This document shows, in pieces, positions 35,811-45,137 of a stretch of 64,000 bases of DNA (positions are counted from its first letter, which is position 1; each line of letters starts with the position of its first letter). The notes beneath the pieces are model-generated. The model saw nothing but the letters and a program-made list of their open reading frames with translations. It was not told the DNA's origin and searched no databases. The stretch is from contig NZ_JACIJP010000002.1 of the NCBI RefSeq assembly GCF_014199435.1, positions 660,001-724,000 on the forward strand, written 5' to 3'. Made by a program: the position numbers and the translations under genes. Source of the DNA: Sphingobium subterraneum. GTDB lineage: Bacteria > Pseudomonadota > Alphaproteobacteria > Sphingomonadales > Sphingomonadaceae.

Positions 35811-36449
35811 ATGCTCCATTCCAAACTCGAGGCAGACCATCACGACACCCCGGACCGGCGTGGCGACGAACGCTATGTCACCGTGCTCAAAGTCGGCCGC
35901 GCCGTCATCAACGGCCATGACCAGCTTTGTCTCGTCCGCAACATGTCGCAAAAAGGTGCGAAGATCGACGTGCGGCATAATGTGTCGGTGGACGAGAAAG
36001 TCAAAATCGAGTTGCGGTCCGACAAGGTCGTGACCGGCACCGTGCGCTGGACCGGCGATCATGTCGCGGGCGTCGAGTTCGACGAGCCGGTCGATCTTGC
36101 CGATCTCTTGAAACCCCGCCCAAATCGCAGCGTGCTACGCCGCCTGCCCCGCGCGCCCCGCTTCGAATGCGAAGGCGTTGCCTATCTGGAGCATGACAAC
36201 GGCGTTATCACCGGTGTCGTCAGCAACATCTCGCTGCACGGCCTGTGTATCGAAACCCATGTCGTTGCGCACATCGAAGACCGTGTGACGGTTCGCATTG
36301 ACGGCCTGCCTGCGCGCGCCGCTACCGTGCGGTGGGTTGCGCCCAACATGCTGGGCCTGCATTTCGATCTGCCGATGGGCTATTCCGAACTCGCGCGCTG
36401 GCTCGACGATCATGGCGTGCAGCACGTGCCGGGGCCGGAATCGCGCTGA
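35811..36449 (+). CDS. Tandem PilZ-domain protein
   Basis: A 212-residue protein with two PilZ-like halves. The first (about 15-95) has RGDER (RxxxR) and NMSQKGA (NxSxxG) and should bind c-di-GMP. The second (about 110-195) keeps NISLHG, but its Arg motif is altered (RLPRAPR), so its binding is less sure. There is no output domain or membrane segment. ATG 35811 is chosen since homology begins just after it; the longer frame from 35736 lacks a sensible N-terminus. It lies between the divergent hisC-tyrA and the downstream metX, with no obvious metabolic link to either. Confidence 0.85.
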   Translation: MLHSKLEADHHDTPDRRGDERYVTVLKVGRAVINGHDQLCLVRNMSQKGAKIDVRHNVSVDEKVKIELRSDKVVTGTVRWTGDHVAGVEFDEPVDLADLLKPRPNRSVLRRLPRAPRFECEGVAYLEHDNGVITGVVSNISLHGLCIETHVVAHIEDRVTVRIDGLPARAATVRWVAPNMLGLHFDLPMGYSELARWLDDHGVQHVPGPESR

Positions 36450-36518
36450 CCGCTCGTCAGCCTCGGGGTTCGTAACGCCCTTCCACCGGCGTGGAAAATC
36501 GTCTAGCGCCGCTGGTCT

Positions 36519-37658
36519 ATGACGACGATCGCTGCTCCGCTGGACGACCGTTTTGGGCTGGACCGCAAGGTCACGCTGCCCGGCCCGCTGCGTCTGGACG
36601 GGGGCGGCGTGCTCGCCTCGGTCGACATTGCCTATGAAACCTATGGATCGCCCAATGCCGACGGGTCGAATGTCATCCTTATCTGCCATGCGCTGACGGG
36701 CGATCAATATGTTGCCTCGACCCACCCGCTGACCGGCAAGCCGGGCTGGTGGACGCGCATGGTGGGCGCGGGCAAGCCGATCGATCCGGCCCGCCACCTC
36801 ATCATTTGCGCCAATGTGCTCGGCAGTTGCATGGGGTCGTCCGGCCCGGCGGGCATCGATCCTGCTACCGGCGGCAAATGGGCGATGCGCTTTCCGGTCA
36901 TCACCATCGCCGACATGGTGCGCGCGCAGGCGATGCTGCTCGACCATCTCGGAATCGGGCGGCTGCATGCGGTGATCGGCGGATCGATGGGCGGGATGCA
37001 GGCGCTTACATGGCCGACGCTCTTCCCCGACCGCCTCGAATCGGTCGTCGTCATCGCCTCGACCGCGCGGCACAGTGCGCAGAATATCGCGTTTCACGAA
37101 GTGGGACGGCAGGCGATCATGGCCGATCCGAATTGGCGCGGCGGCGATTATTATGCCGACAATCGCCCACCGTCCGCAGGCTTGTCGGTCGCGCGCATGG
37201 CGGCGCACATCACCTATCTGTCCGAAGCGGGCCTGACCGAGAAGTTCGGGCGCCGCCTGCAGGGGCGCGACGCCAAGACCTTCGGCTTCGACGCTGATTT
37301 TCAGATTGAAAGCTATCTGCGCCATCAGGGGATCAGCTTCGTCGAGCGGTTCGACGCCAATTCCTATCTCTATATCACCCGCGCGATGGATTATTATGAC
37401 CTCGCCGAGGATCATCAGGGCAGTCTCGCCCGCGCATTCGAGCGGACGAAAGCGCGCTTCTGCCTCGTCAGCTTCGATACGGACTGGCTTTATCCCACAT
37501 CCGAATCGCGGATCATCGTCCACGCCCTGAACGCCGCCGGAGCGCAGGCGAGCTTTGTCGAACTGTCCAGCCCGTTCGGCCATGACGCGTTCCTGCTGGA
37601 CGTGCCGGAACTCAATCGCGTGGTCGACGGCTTCCTACGGGCGGGGGAACGCGGATGA
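36519..37658 (+). CDS. metX: Homoserine O-acetyltransferase
   Basis: A 379-residue alpha/beta-hydrolase-fold acyltransferase. Nucleophile elbow [10 protein letters not shown] carries the catalytic Ser; FDTDWLYP and PFGHDAFLL supply the Asp and His. [17 protein letters not shown] is a typical MetX phrase. It activates homoserine for methionine synthesis. The end overlaps metW by 4 bases, the common MetX-MetW pair. The 69 bases between the PilZ gene and metX show no riboswitch that I can recognise. Succinyl-transferring variants share the fold, so the acyl donor is not proven. Confidence 0.93.
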   Translation: MTTIAAPLDDRFGLDRKVTLPGPLRLDGGGVLASVDIAYETYGSPNADGSNVILICHALTGDQYVASTHPLTGKPGWWTRMVGAGKPIDPARHLIICANVLGSCMGSSGPAGIDPATGGKWAMRFPVITIADMVRAQAMLLDHLGIGRLHAVIGGSMGGMQALTWPTLFPDRLESVVVIASTARHSAQNIAFHEVGRQAIMADPNWRGGDYYADNRPPSAGLSVARMAAHITYLSEAGLTEKFGRRLQGRDAKTFGFDADFQIESYLRHQGISFVERFDANSYLYITRAMDYYDLAEDHQGSLARAFERTKARFCLVSFDTDWLYPTSESRIIVHALNAAGAQASFVELSSPFGHDAFLLDVPELNRVVDGFLRAGERG

Positions 37659-38245
37659 GCGATCTGCGTCCCGATCTGGCGATCATCGCAGCCAATGTCG
37701 CACCGGGCAGCCGCGTGCTCGATGTCGGTTGCGGCGACGGCGCGCTGATGGCCGCGCTACGCGACGCGCGGAATGTCGACGCGCGCGGGCTGGAACTGAA
37801 CCCCGCCAATGTTGCCTCCGCCGTCGGGCGCGGTCTGTCGGTGGTGCAGGGGGATGCCGACACGGACCTGCTCTATTATCCCGATGCCAGCTTCGACTAT
37901 GCGATTTTGAGCCAGACACTCCAGACCACGCGCCGTCCCGACACGGTGGTCGAGGACCTGCTGCGCATCGCCGGGCAGGCGTTCGTCAGCTTCCCCAATT
38001 TCGCGCACTGGCGCGGGCGACTGTCCCTGCTGTGGGGGGGACGCATGCCGGTCACGCGGCTGCTGCCTGAAAAATGGTACGATACGCCCAATATCCACCA
38101 CCTCACCATCGACGATTTCCGCGCGCTGGTGAAGGAACGCGGCTGGACGATCGACGGGCAATGGTTCCTGAAGGGCGACCGCCAGACCGGCGACGCGAAC
38201 GCCAACCTGTTCGCGGAACATGCGGTGTTTTTGTTGCGGCGGTGA
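37655..38245 (+). CDS. metW: Methionine biosynthesis protein MetW
   Basis: A 196-residue methyltransferase-like protein. It has [15 protein letters not shown] (SAM-binding motif I), [12 protein letters not shown], the phrase [18 protein letters not shown], and [20 protein letters not shown] and [12 protein letters not shown], all hallmarks of MetW. MetW associates with MetX and is needed for its full activity. It is translationally coupled to metX (4-base overlap). It converges with prfC, 6 bases apart. Confidence 0.95.
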   Translation: MSDLRPDLAIIAANVAPGSRVLDVGCGDGALMAALRDARNVDARGLELNPANVASAVGRGLSVVQGDADTDLLYYPDASFDYAILSQTLQTTRRPDTVVEDLLRIAGQAFVSFPNFAHWRGRLSLLWGGRMPVTRLLPEKWYDTPNIHHLTIDDFRALVKERGWTIDGQWFLKGDRQTGDANANLFAEHAVFLLRR

Positions 38246-38251
38246 ACCGCC

Positions 38252-39829
38252 CTACCGCTCCTTGGTTGCGCTGAATTTCAGGTCAGGGTTGCGTTCCTGC
38301 TGGTAATTGACGTCCCACGCGCTCTTGGCGAGGAAGACTGTATTGCCATCGCGATCCGCCGCCATGTTGGATCGGTTGATCCCCGAAAACGCCTTGATGT
38401 CCGCGTCGCTGCCGCCGAGCCAGCGGGCGGTGTCGAAGGGGGAGGGTTCCAGCACCGCCTCGACCTTATACTCCGCTTCCAGCCGGGAAATGAGCACGTC
38501 GAGCTGCAACTGGCCGACGACGCCGACGATCCACTGGCCGCCGATCTCGGGATAGAAGACCTGAATCACGCCCTCCTCGCTGAGGTCATCGAGCGCCTTG
38601 CGGAGCTGCTTGGTCTTGGTCGGATCGCGCAGCGCCACGCGGCGCAGGATTTCCGGCGCGAAATTGGGCAAGCCGGTGATGCGTACATCCGCTTTTTCGG
38701 ACAGCGTATCACCCACCCGCAACGTGCCATGGTTGGGAATGCCGATGATATCGCCGGGATAGGCCTCGTCGGCAATCTCGCGGTCCTGCGCGAAAAACAG
38801 GATCGGCGAGTGGACCGCAATCGGTTTGCCACTACCAGAGGGGATGAGTTTCATGCCGCGCCGGAACTTGCCGGAGCACAGCCGCATGAAGGCGATGCGG
38901 TCGCGGTGTTGCGGGTCCATGTTCGCCTGCACCTTGAAGATGAAACCGGTGACATCCGGCCGATCCGGCGTGACCGGCTCCGGCTCAGCGGGCTGTTCGC
39001 GCGGCGGCGGGGCGTGGCGACCCAGCGCGTCGATCAACTCCGCGACGCCGAACAGCTTCAGCGCCGATCCGAAATAGACCGGGGTCAGGTCGCCATGGCG
39101 ATAGGCGGCGAGATCGAAGCTCGCATAGCCGCCCTGCGCCAGCTCGCCTTCGCTGACCAAGGTTTCATGCCCCTGCGCCGACAGGACATCGGCCAAGCGC
39201 GGATCATCGATGCCGCTGAACTGCTCGACCGTGCCCTCAAACGCGCGGCTCGGCCCGCTTGGCTGGCGCAACTGGCCGGTGGCGAAGTCGAAAACCCCTT
39301 CGAACGTGCCACCCATGCCGACCGGCCAGCTCATCGGGCAGACATCGAGCGCGAGCGCATCCGCCACTTCGTCGAGCAGGGCGAAGGGATCGCGCCCTTC
39401 CCGATCGACCTTGTTGATGAAGGTAATGATCGGCACGTTGCGCAGGCGGCAGACTTCAAACAGCTTGCGCGTCTGGGGCTCGATGCCCTTGGCGGCGTCA
39501 ATCACCATGACAGCGGAATCCACGGCGGTCAGCGTGCGATACGTGTCTTCGCTGAAGTCCTCGTGCCCCGGGGTGTCGAGCAGGTTGAAGGTGATCGTCT
39601 CGCCGTCCATCGTACGGCTGAACGTCATGACCGACGATGTGACGGAAATGCCGCGCTGCTGCTCGATCTTCATCCAGTCGGACCGCGCGCGACGGTTTGC
39701 GCCGCGGGCCTTCACCTCCCCGGCAAGATGGATCGCGCCGCCTTCCAGCAGCAGCTTTTCCGTGAGCGTGGTTTTGCCCGCGTCAGGATGGGAAATGATC
39801 GCGAAGGTGCGGCGGGAGGGAATGGACAT
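38252..39829 (-). CDS. prfC: Peptide chain release factor 3 (GTPase)
   Basis: A 525-residue translational GTPase. G1 is SHPDAGKTTLTEKLL, then RGISVTSSVM, LDTPGHEDFSEDTYRTLTAVD (G3) and FINKVDREGRDP (G4). The C-terminal domains carry VGQLQLDVLISRLEAEY. It recycles RF1/RF2 after peptide release. It stands alone; the mutarotase-like gene is 48 bases upstream on the same strand. Confidence 0.97.
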   Translation of the reverse strand: MSIPSRRTFAIISHPDAGKTTLTEKLLLEGGAIHLAGEVKARGANRRARSDWMKIEQQRGISVTSSVMTFSRTMDGETITFNLLDTPGHEDFSEDTYRTLTAVDSAVMVIDAAKGIEPQTRKLFEVCRLRNVPIITFINKVDREGRDPFALLDEVADALALDVCPMSWPVGMGGTFEGVFDFATGQLRQPSGPSRAFEGTVEQFSGIDDPRLADVLSAQGHETLVSEGELAQGGYASFDLAAYRHGDLTPVYFGSALKLFGVAELIDALGRHAPPPREQPAEPEPVTPDRPDVTGFIFKVQANMDPQHRDRIAFMRLCSGKFRRGMKLIPSGSGKPIAVHSPILFFAQDREIADEAYPGDIIGIPNHGTLRVGDTLSEKADVRITGLPNFAPEILRRVALRDPTKTKQLRKALDDLSEEGVIQVFYPEIGGQWIVGVVGQLQLDVLISRLEAEYKVEAVLEPSPFDTARWLGGSDADIKAFSGINRSNMAADRDGNTVFLAKSAWDVNYQQERNPDLKFSATKER

Positions 39830-39877
39830 GGAGAAAACTTTCTTGGAAACGGGAGAACGGGCGCGCAGTAAGCCGCG

Positions 39878-40759
39878 TCAGTTCTCGACCAGTGTCACGT
39901 TCATGCGAAACCGGCGGGACGCACCGGGCGCCAGGGTGATGATGCCGGGCTTTTGCGTAAAATCGCCGGTGAAGCCAGCCGGATCGGCCATGCCAGCCCA
40001 CGGCTCGATGCACAGATAGTTCGCGCCGGGCTTCTGCCAGAGCCCGAGAGTGGGTGTATCGGGGAAATCGATGCGCAGGCGTGGCTCGCCCGGCACGCCC
40101 CAGAGCAGGCTGCGGCTTGTCAGTTGATCCCAGATCACCGCATCCCGTTCGAACAGGGCATGGGTGGGGATGAACGTGTCGCCCTCGACGGGCGTCGCTT
40201 CCGCGTCAGGCGCGATCAGCCCCGGCTCCCCGCCGATCCGGCGGATGGGCGCGGGCTCGGGCTGTTCAAAGACGATCCTGTGATCCTTCTTGGCCCCGCC
40301 GGTCGGCAGCGGCCAAGCGAAGGCGGGATGATAGCCGAAGCTGAACGGCATCGTCCGATTATCGCGATTTTCGACCGTGGCGGTCATCGCCAGCGTCGCC
40401 CCGTCGAGCGCGAAATCCATGTCGAGCCGGAATGCGAAAGGATAGACGGCATGAGTTGCCTCGTCCGCGTCGAGGCGGAACAGCACACGGGCCTTGTCCT
40501 GCTCCACGAGACCAAAATCCCGCCGCCGCGCAAAACCATGCTGGGGCAGGGCGTATTCCGTGCCATCCAGACGATAGCGATCACCGCGCAGCCGCCCGAC
40601 AACCGGGAACAGCAACGGCGCGTGCCCAGTCCAGAAGGCCGGGTCGGCGTCTGTCATCCATTCGCGGCCCTGCGCGTCGGTCAGCGACCAGAGTTCCGCG
40701 CCCAGCGGGTGGATCTGCGCTGTCCATGCACCAGACCGGATCGCGACAGGATCAGCCAC
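39878..40759 (-). CDS. Aldose 1-epimerase (mutarotase)-like protein
   Basis: A 293-residue beta-sandwich protein of the GalM/LacX group. It shows PLGAELWSL, WTGHAPLLFPVVGRLRGD, LPQHGFARRRDF (catalytic-type His), PFSFGYHPAFAWPL (second His) and WAGMADPAGF. Members interconvert anomers of hexoses or act on hexose phosphates; the substrate is unclear here. It begins inside the last 8 bases of pheT, so it may be co-transcribed with the rpmI-rplT-pheST group. Confidence 0.85.
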   Translation of the reverse strand: MADPVAIRSGAWTAQIHPLGAELWSLTDAQGREWMTDADPAFWTGHAPLLFPVVGRLRGDRYRLDGTEYALPQHGFARRRDFGLVEQDKARVLFRLDADEATHAVYPFAFRLDMDFALDGATLAMTATVENRDNRTMPFSFGYHPAFAWPLPTGGAKKDHRIVFEQPEPAPIRRIGGEPGLIAPDAEATPVEGDTFIPTHALFERDAVIWDQLTSRSLLWGVPGEPRLRIDFPDTPTLGLWQKPGANYLCIEPWAGMADPAGFTGDFTQKPGIITLAPGASRRFRMNVTLVEN

Positions 40760-43163
40760 GCAAGCTCCCGCCCAGCTTTTCCGCAGCCTTCACCACGGCC
40801 GCGCTGATGGCGCCCAGCTCCTCTTCAGTGAAGCTTTTCTCGCCGGGCTGCAGGGTGACTTCGATGGCGAGCGACTTCATGCCGTCATCGACACCCACGC
40901 CGGTGAACACATCGAACAGGCGTGCGTCGACGATGCTCTTCTTGTCCGCGCCCCGGACCGCGCGGACCAGCGCATCGGCTTCCAGCGCTTGCGGGACAAG
41001 GAACGCAAAGTCGCGCTTCACCGCCTGCAACGCGGGCGGTGCGTAGGGTGTGCGCATGAAGCCCGCCTTGCGCTTGGCCGGTATCGCATCAAGGAAGATC
41101 TGCGCGGCGACCACCGTGCCGGACAGGCCGAATTCCTTCGCCAGCAACGGGTGCAGCACGCCATATTCGGCGAGCACCGTCTTGGGGCCGAGGCGCAGCG
41201 TGCCGGACTGGCCGGGGTGCCAGCTTGCGCCCGCATCGCCCATCATCTGCAGGTTCGCAACCGGCGCTCCGGCGGCGGCCAACAGCGCCAGTGCTTCGGC
41301 CTTGGCGTCATAGGGCGTGAAGGGCTGTGCCTTGCCGGATTGCCAGCCGCGCGGTGTGCGTTCGCCCGCCAGCACAAGGCCGACCGTGGGCCGCTCTTCG
41401 CTGTTGCCATCGGCCGCGTGGAAATAGCGGCGACCGACCTCGAACAGGCGAATGCTGGTCGCCCCGCGATCGCTGTTGCGCCGCGCAGCCGAGAGCAGGC
41501 CGGGCAACAGCGAGGGCCGCATGACCTTCAGCTCGTCCGAGATCGGGTTGGCGAGGGTCCAGTCGCCGCCGCCGACCGAGGCCGCTTCCTTCTCCGACAG
41601 GAAGGACCAGTTGATCGCTTCGTTGAGACCGCGCGACGCCGCCATGCGCCGCACCTTGCGTTCCACCAGCTGCGCGGGCGTGGCCGTCGGGCGCGCGACG
41701 CCGGGTGCGCGCGGCAGCGGGGTGGAGGGAACATGCTCCAGACCGACGATGCGCACGACTTCCTCGACCAGATCCGCCGGGCCGTCGATGTCGCGCCGCC
41801 AGCTGGGAATGGTCACCGACCAACGACCGGGCGCTTCGACAGTGACGGTGAAGCCCAACCGCGCCAGGATATCGCGCTGTTGATCGCCCACCACATCCAC
41901 ACCGGCAAGCGCCAGGCATGTCGCGGGATCATAGGAAACCTGGCGCGGTGCGACCGGCGGCTCCCCCGCGCGCGTCACGGCGCTTGGGCTGCCGCCGCAA
42001 TGGTCGAGCACCAGCCGCGTCGCGATCGCCAGCCCCTCATCGAGAAAAGCAGGATCGACGCCGCGCTCGAACCGCTGGCGCGCGTCGGACGTGATGCCAA
42101 GCTTCTGCCCGGTGCGTGCAATCGCTTCCGGCGTGAAATAGGCGCATTCGATGAGCACGTCCGTGGTCGTGTCGGAAACGCCCGAATCCTCGCCACCCAT
42201 AATGCCCGCAATATCGTGGACCTGGCGCTCGTCAGCAATGACAGTCATCGTCTCGTCGAGCGTGTAGGTCTTGCCGTTGAGGGCCAGCACCTGCTCGCCC
42301 TCCCGCGCACGGCGCGCGACGAGGCCGCCGCTCAGCTTCGCACGGTCATAGACATGAAGCGGCCGCCCCAGGTCGATCGACACGAAATTGGTGATGTCGA
42401 CCAGCATGGAAATCGGTTTCTGGCCGATCGCCTTCAACCGTCGCGCCATCCATTCCGGCGCCGCGCCGTTGGTCACGCCCGATACGCCTTGCGCGAAGAA
42501 CGCGGGGCATCCCTCCACATCGTCCGTGCGCACGTCCGGCCCCGCGCCCCCGCCCGCGATGGGATTGAGGCTCTCCATGCGATAGACATCATGAAGCGGT
42601 TTCAGCGTGCCCACGCCCTTGGCCGCGAGATCACGCGCGATGCCGCGCACGCCCATGCAATCCTGCCGGTTGGGGGTGATGGAAACATCGATGACCGGAT
42701 CACCCAGACCTGCCCAGTCGGCATAAGCGGTGCCAACAGGCGCATCGGCGGGCAGTTCGATGATCCCGTCATGATCGTCGCCCAGTTCCAGCTCGCGCGT
42801 GGAGCACATCATGCCGTTCGATTCGACGCCCCGGATCGCCGCGACGCGCAGGACCATGCCATTCGCGGGCACGGTCGCGCCGGGCAGGCCGAACACGCCC
42901 ACCAGCCCTGCCCGCGCATTGGGCGCGCCGCACACGACCTGCAACGGCCCCTCGCCTGCATCGACGGACAGCACCTGCAACTTGTCCGCCTGCGGATGCG
43001 GTGCGGCAGTGAGTACCTTCGCGATGCGAAAGCCCTCAAGCTTCGCGGCGGGGTCTTCCACGCCTTCGACCTCCAGCCCGATGGCGTTCAACGCCAGCAG
43101 GATGTCATCGAGCGACGCCGAGGTTTCGAGATGCTCCCTGAGCCAGCTCAGCGTGAACTTCAT
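40752..43163 (-). CDS. pheT: Phenylalanyl-tRNA synthetase beta subunit
   Basis: An 803-residue subunit starting [14 protein letters not shown]. The tRNA-binding EMAP-like domain (about 40-150), B3/B4 editing and B5 domains, and the C-terminal anticodon-binding domain ([20 protein letters not shown]) are all present. The longer frame to 43565 is rejected because homology begins at ATG 43163, which overlaps the pheS stop by 4 bases. It charges tRNA-Phe as an alpha2-beta2 enzyme with PheS. Confidence 0.97.
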   Translation of the reverse strand: MKFTLSWLREHLETSASLDDILLALNAIGLEVEGVEDPAAKLEGFRIAKVLTAAPHPQADKLQVLSVDAGEGPLQVVCGAPNARAGLVGVFGLPGATVPANGMVLRVAAIRGVESNGMMCSTRELELGDDHDGIIELPADAPVGTAYADWAGLGDPVIDVSITPNRQDCMGVRGIARDLAAKGVGTLKPLHDVYRMESLNPIAGGGAGPDVRTDDVEGCPAFFAQGVSGVTNGAAPEWMARRLKAIGQKPISMLVDITNFVSIDLGRPLHVYDRAKLSGGLVARRAREGEQVLALNGKTYTLDETMTVIADERQVHDIAGIMGGEDSGVSDTTTDVLIECAYFTPEAIARTGQKLGITSDARQRFERGVDPAFLDEGLAIATRLVLDHCGGSPSAVTRAGEPPVAPRQVSYDPATCLALAGVDVVGDQQRDILARLGFTVTVEAPGRWSVTIPSWRRDIDGPADLVEEVVRIVGLEHVPSTPLPRAPGVARPTATPAQLVERKVRRMAASRGLNEAINWSFLSEKEAASVGGGDWTLANPISDELKVMRPSLLPGLLSAARRNSDRGATSIRLFEVGRRYFHAADGNSEERPTVGLVLAGERTPRGWQSGKAQPFTPYDAKAEALALLAAAGAPVANLQMMGDAGASWHPGQSGTLRLGPKTVLAEYGVLHPLLAKEFGLSGTVVAAQIFLDAIPAKRKAGFMRTPYAPPALQAVKRDFAFLVPQALEADALVRAVRGADKKSIVDARLFDVFTGVGVDDGMKSLAIEVTLQPGEKSFTEEELGAISAAVVKAAEKLGGSLRG

Positions 43164-44254
43164 GCGCCCACTCCCCCGCTCAGCGTCGGCACGTCGAGTG
43201 CACCGAAACCGTAATGCCGCAGCCAGCGCAGATCGCCGTCGAAGAAGGCGCGCAGGTCGTTCATCCCGTATTTGAGCATGGCGAGGCGGTCGACGCCGGT
43301 GCCGAAGGCAAAGCCCTGCCACACAGTCGGGTCGAGACCGCAGGCCTCGATCACGCGGCGGTGGACCATGCCGCTGCCCAGCACTTCCATCCAGCCGCCA
43401 TTGGCGTCGTCGCCGCTGCCGCCGATCACGCGCTGGCCATTTTCGTGGGTGTAGCCGACATCGACCTCCACCGATGGTTCGGTGAAGGGAAAATAGCTGG
43501 GGCGCAGGCGCAGGACGATGTCTTCCCGCTCGAAAAACGCCTTGAGGAAGGTCTCGAGCGTCCATTTGAGGTGGCCCAGATGGATGCCTTTGTCGATCAC
43601 CAGCCCCTCGATCTGGTGGAACATCGGTGTATGGGTTGCGTCGCTGTCGCTGCGATAGACGCGGCCCGGCGCGATGATGCGGATCGGCGGTTCCTGACCC
43701 TTCATCGTGCGGATCTGCACCGGCGACGTGTGCGTCCGAAGCAACATGCGATGTTCCGCGCCCCCCACGTCCGGGAAATAGAAGGTGTCGTGCATCGCGC
43801 GCGCCGGGTGCGTCTCCGGAATGTTGAGCGCGGTGAAATTGTGCCAGTCGTCCTCGATCTCCGGCCCGGTCGCCACCGAGAAGCCGAGATCCGCGAAGAT
43901 TTCCGCCAGCTCGTCCATCACCTGAGACACGGGATGCACCGTGCCCAGCGGCAGGGCATCGATGGGCAAGGTCATGTCCAGCGTTTCGGACGCCAACCGC
44001 GCGTCGAGCGCGGCGCTTTCCAGCGCGGCCTTGCGCTCGGCGATGGCGGCGGTGACACTCTCGCGCAGGTCATGGATCGCGGGGCCACGCTCCAGCCGCT
44101 CCTCTGGCGACATCGCGCCCATGGTCTTGAGCAGGCCGGTGACCACGCCGGACTTGCCCAGCGCGCCCACCCGCAACGCCTCCACGGCGTCCAACGTGTC
44201 GGCCTTGGCGATATCGGCCAGCAACCCGGCCTTTAGTGCTGTTACTTCGGTCAT
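43160..44254 (-). CDS. pheS: Phenylalanyl-tRNA synthetase alpha subunit
   Basis: A 364-residue catalytic subunit with the coiled-coil N-terminus (about 1-90) and class II catalytic core: [32 protein letters not shown] (motif 2 region), [36 protein letters not shown] [14 protein letters not shown] and [12 protein letters not shown]. The pheT gene follows with a 4-base overlap. The rplT gene and a hairpin terminator lie upstream. Confidence 0.97.
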   Translation of the reverse strand: MTEVTALKAGLLADIAKADTLDAVEALRVGALGKSGVVTGLLKTMGAMSPEERLERGPAIHDLRESVTAAIAERKAALESAALDARLASETLDMTLPIDALPLGTVHPVSQVMDELAEIFADLGFSVATGPEIEDDWHNFTALNIPETHPARAMHDTFYFPDVGGAEHRMLLRTHTSPVQIRTMKGQEPPIRIIAPGRVYRSDSDATHTPMFHQIEGLVIDKGIHLGHLKWTLETFLKAFFEREDIVLRLRPSYFPFTEPSVEVDVGYTHENGQRVIGGSGDDANGGWMEVLGSGMVHRRVIEACGLDPTVWQGFAFGTGVDRLAMLKYGMNDLRAFFDGDLRWLRHYGFGALDVPTLSGGVGA

Positions 44255-44283
44255 GGCGCCCCGCTAGCCTAAATGCGCACAAA

Positions 44284-44318
44284 GAAAAAGGTGCCGGAAG
44301 CGTCTGCCCCGGCACCTT
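44284..44318 (-). terminator. Rho-independent terminator/attenuator between rplT and pheS
   Basis: On the minus strand a perfect 10-bp stem AAGGTGCCGG (44318-44309) and CCGGCACCTT (44297-44288) with an 11-base loop is followed by TTTCTTT. It lies 21 bases after rplT and 30 bases before pheS. It ends the ribosomal-protein transcript or lets only part of it run on into pheST. No Phe-rich leader peptide is seen. Confidence 0.85.
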
Positions 44319-44339
44319 CGCATTTCTATCGTCTGTGAT

Positions 44340-44702
44340 TCAGGCTGCGGGCAGTGCAGCCTGCGCCTGTGCGACGATCGCTTTAAACGCTTCGCCTTCG
44401 TGCATCGCGATGTCGGCCAGGACTTTCCGGTCCAGATCGACGCCTGCGAGCTTCAGCCCGTGCATGAACTGGCCATAGGTCAGGCCTTCCATGCGGACGG
44501 CGGCGTTGATGCGCTGGATCCACAGGGCGCGGAAGCTGCGCTTCTTTACCTTGCGATCGCGATAAGCGTACTGCCCGGCCTTCTCGACGGCCTGACGGGC
44601 GATACGGATGGTATTCTTGCGGCGGCCATAATAGCCCTTCGCCTGTTCAAGAATATTCTTGTGCTTGGCGCGGGTGGTGGTGCCCCGTTTGACGCGTGCC
44701 AT
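44340..44702 (-). CDS. rplT: 50S ribosomal protein L20
   Basis: A 120-residue protein of normal length: [59 protein letters not shown]. It binds 23S rRNA early in 50S assembly. The rpmI gene ends 13 bases upstream, forming the usual rpmI-rplT pair. A terminator follows before pheST. Confidence 0.98.
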   Translation of the reverse strand: MARVKRGTTTRAKHKNILEQAKGYYGRRKNTIRIARQAVEKAGQYAYRDRKVKKRSFRALWIQRINAAVRMEGLTYGQFMHGLKLAGVDLDRKVLADIAMHEGEAFKAIVAQAQAALPAA

Positions 44703-44715
44703 GTCTCTCTACTCC

Positions 44716-44919
44716 TTACTTCAGGCCGTAGGGTGCCCAGAGGCGGACGTGCGCGACGTCGGCTTCGGACAGGACGGACGTGCCACGGTTCTGGCGGATA
44801 TATTTCGCGTTGTGCGAGATCAAACGGTGGCGCTTGCCGGCGACGCCGTGCTTCACCTTGCCGCTGGCGGTGAATTTGAAGCGCTTCTTCACACCGCTCT
44901 TGGTCTTGAGCTTGGGCAT
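44716..44919 (-). CDS. rpmI: 50S ribosomal protein L35
   Basis: A 67-residue protein: [43 protein letters not shown] 44919 has AGGAGA upstream at the right distance; the longer GTG frame to 44955 has no family match. infC, which often precedes rpmI, is not here. The 218-base gap to the divergent AsmA gene should hold both promoters. Confidence 0.97.
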   Translation of the reverse strand: MPKLKTKSGVKKRFKFTASGKVKHGVAGKRHRLISHNAKYIRQNRGTSVLSEADVAHVRLWAPYGLK

Positions 44920-45137
44920 TTTCGTCTCCTTGTGTTGGGATGGCGGTGAGGCCATTTCCGACGATTGCGGACAGACTCGGCAGCCCTTGTTAGCCGGTCC
45001 GTCCCATTACAGAATCGCGCGGACACGCCACGCGAAGGCGGGCCTATAAGGTCGGACCTCACGAAACGCAAGGGATATGACGCCCCGCCGCGCCGTTGGA
45101 CAGGGAAACTTGCAGCAGCACGGCGCGTTGGGGGACG

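Noticed and set aside
36450..36518. SAM-type riboswitch expected before metX
   Set aside because: Only 69 bases are available, and none of the SAM-II or SAM/SAH core sequences were recognised.
40989..43214. 741-residue plus-strand frame
   Set aside because: Antisense shadow of pheT.
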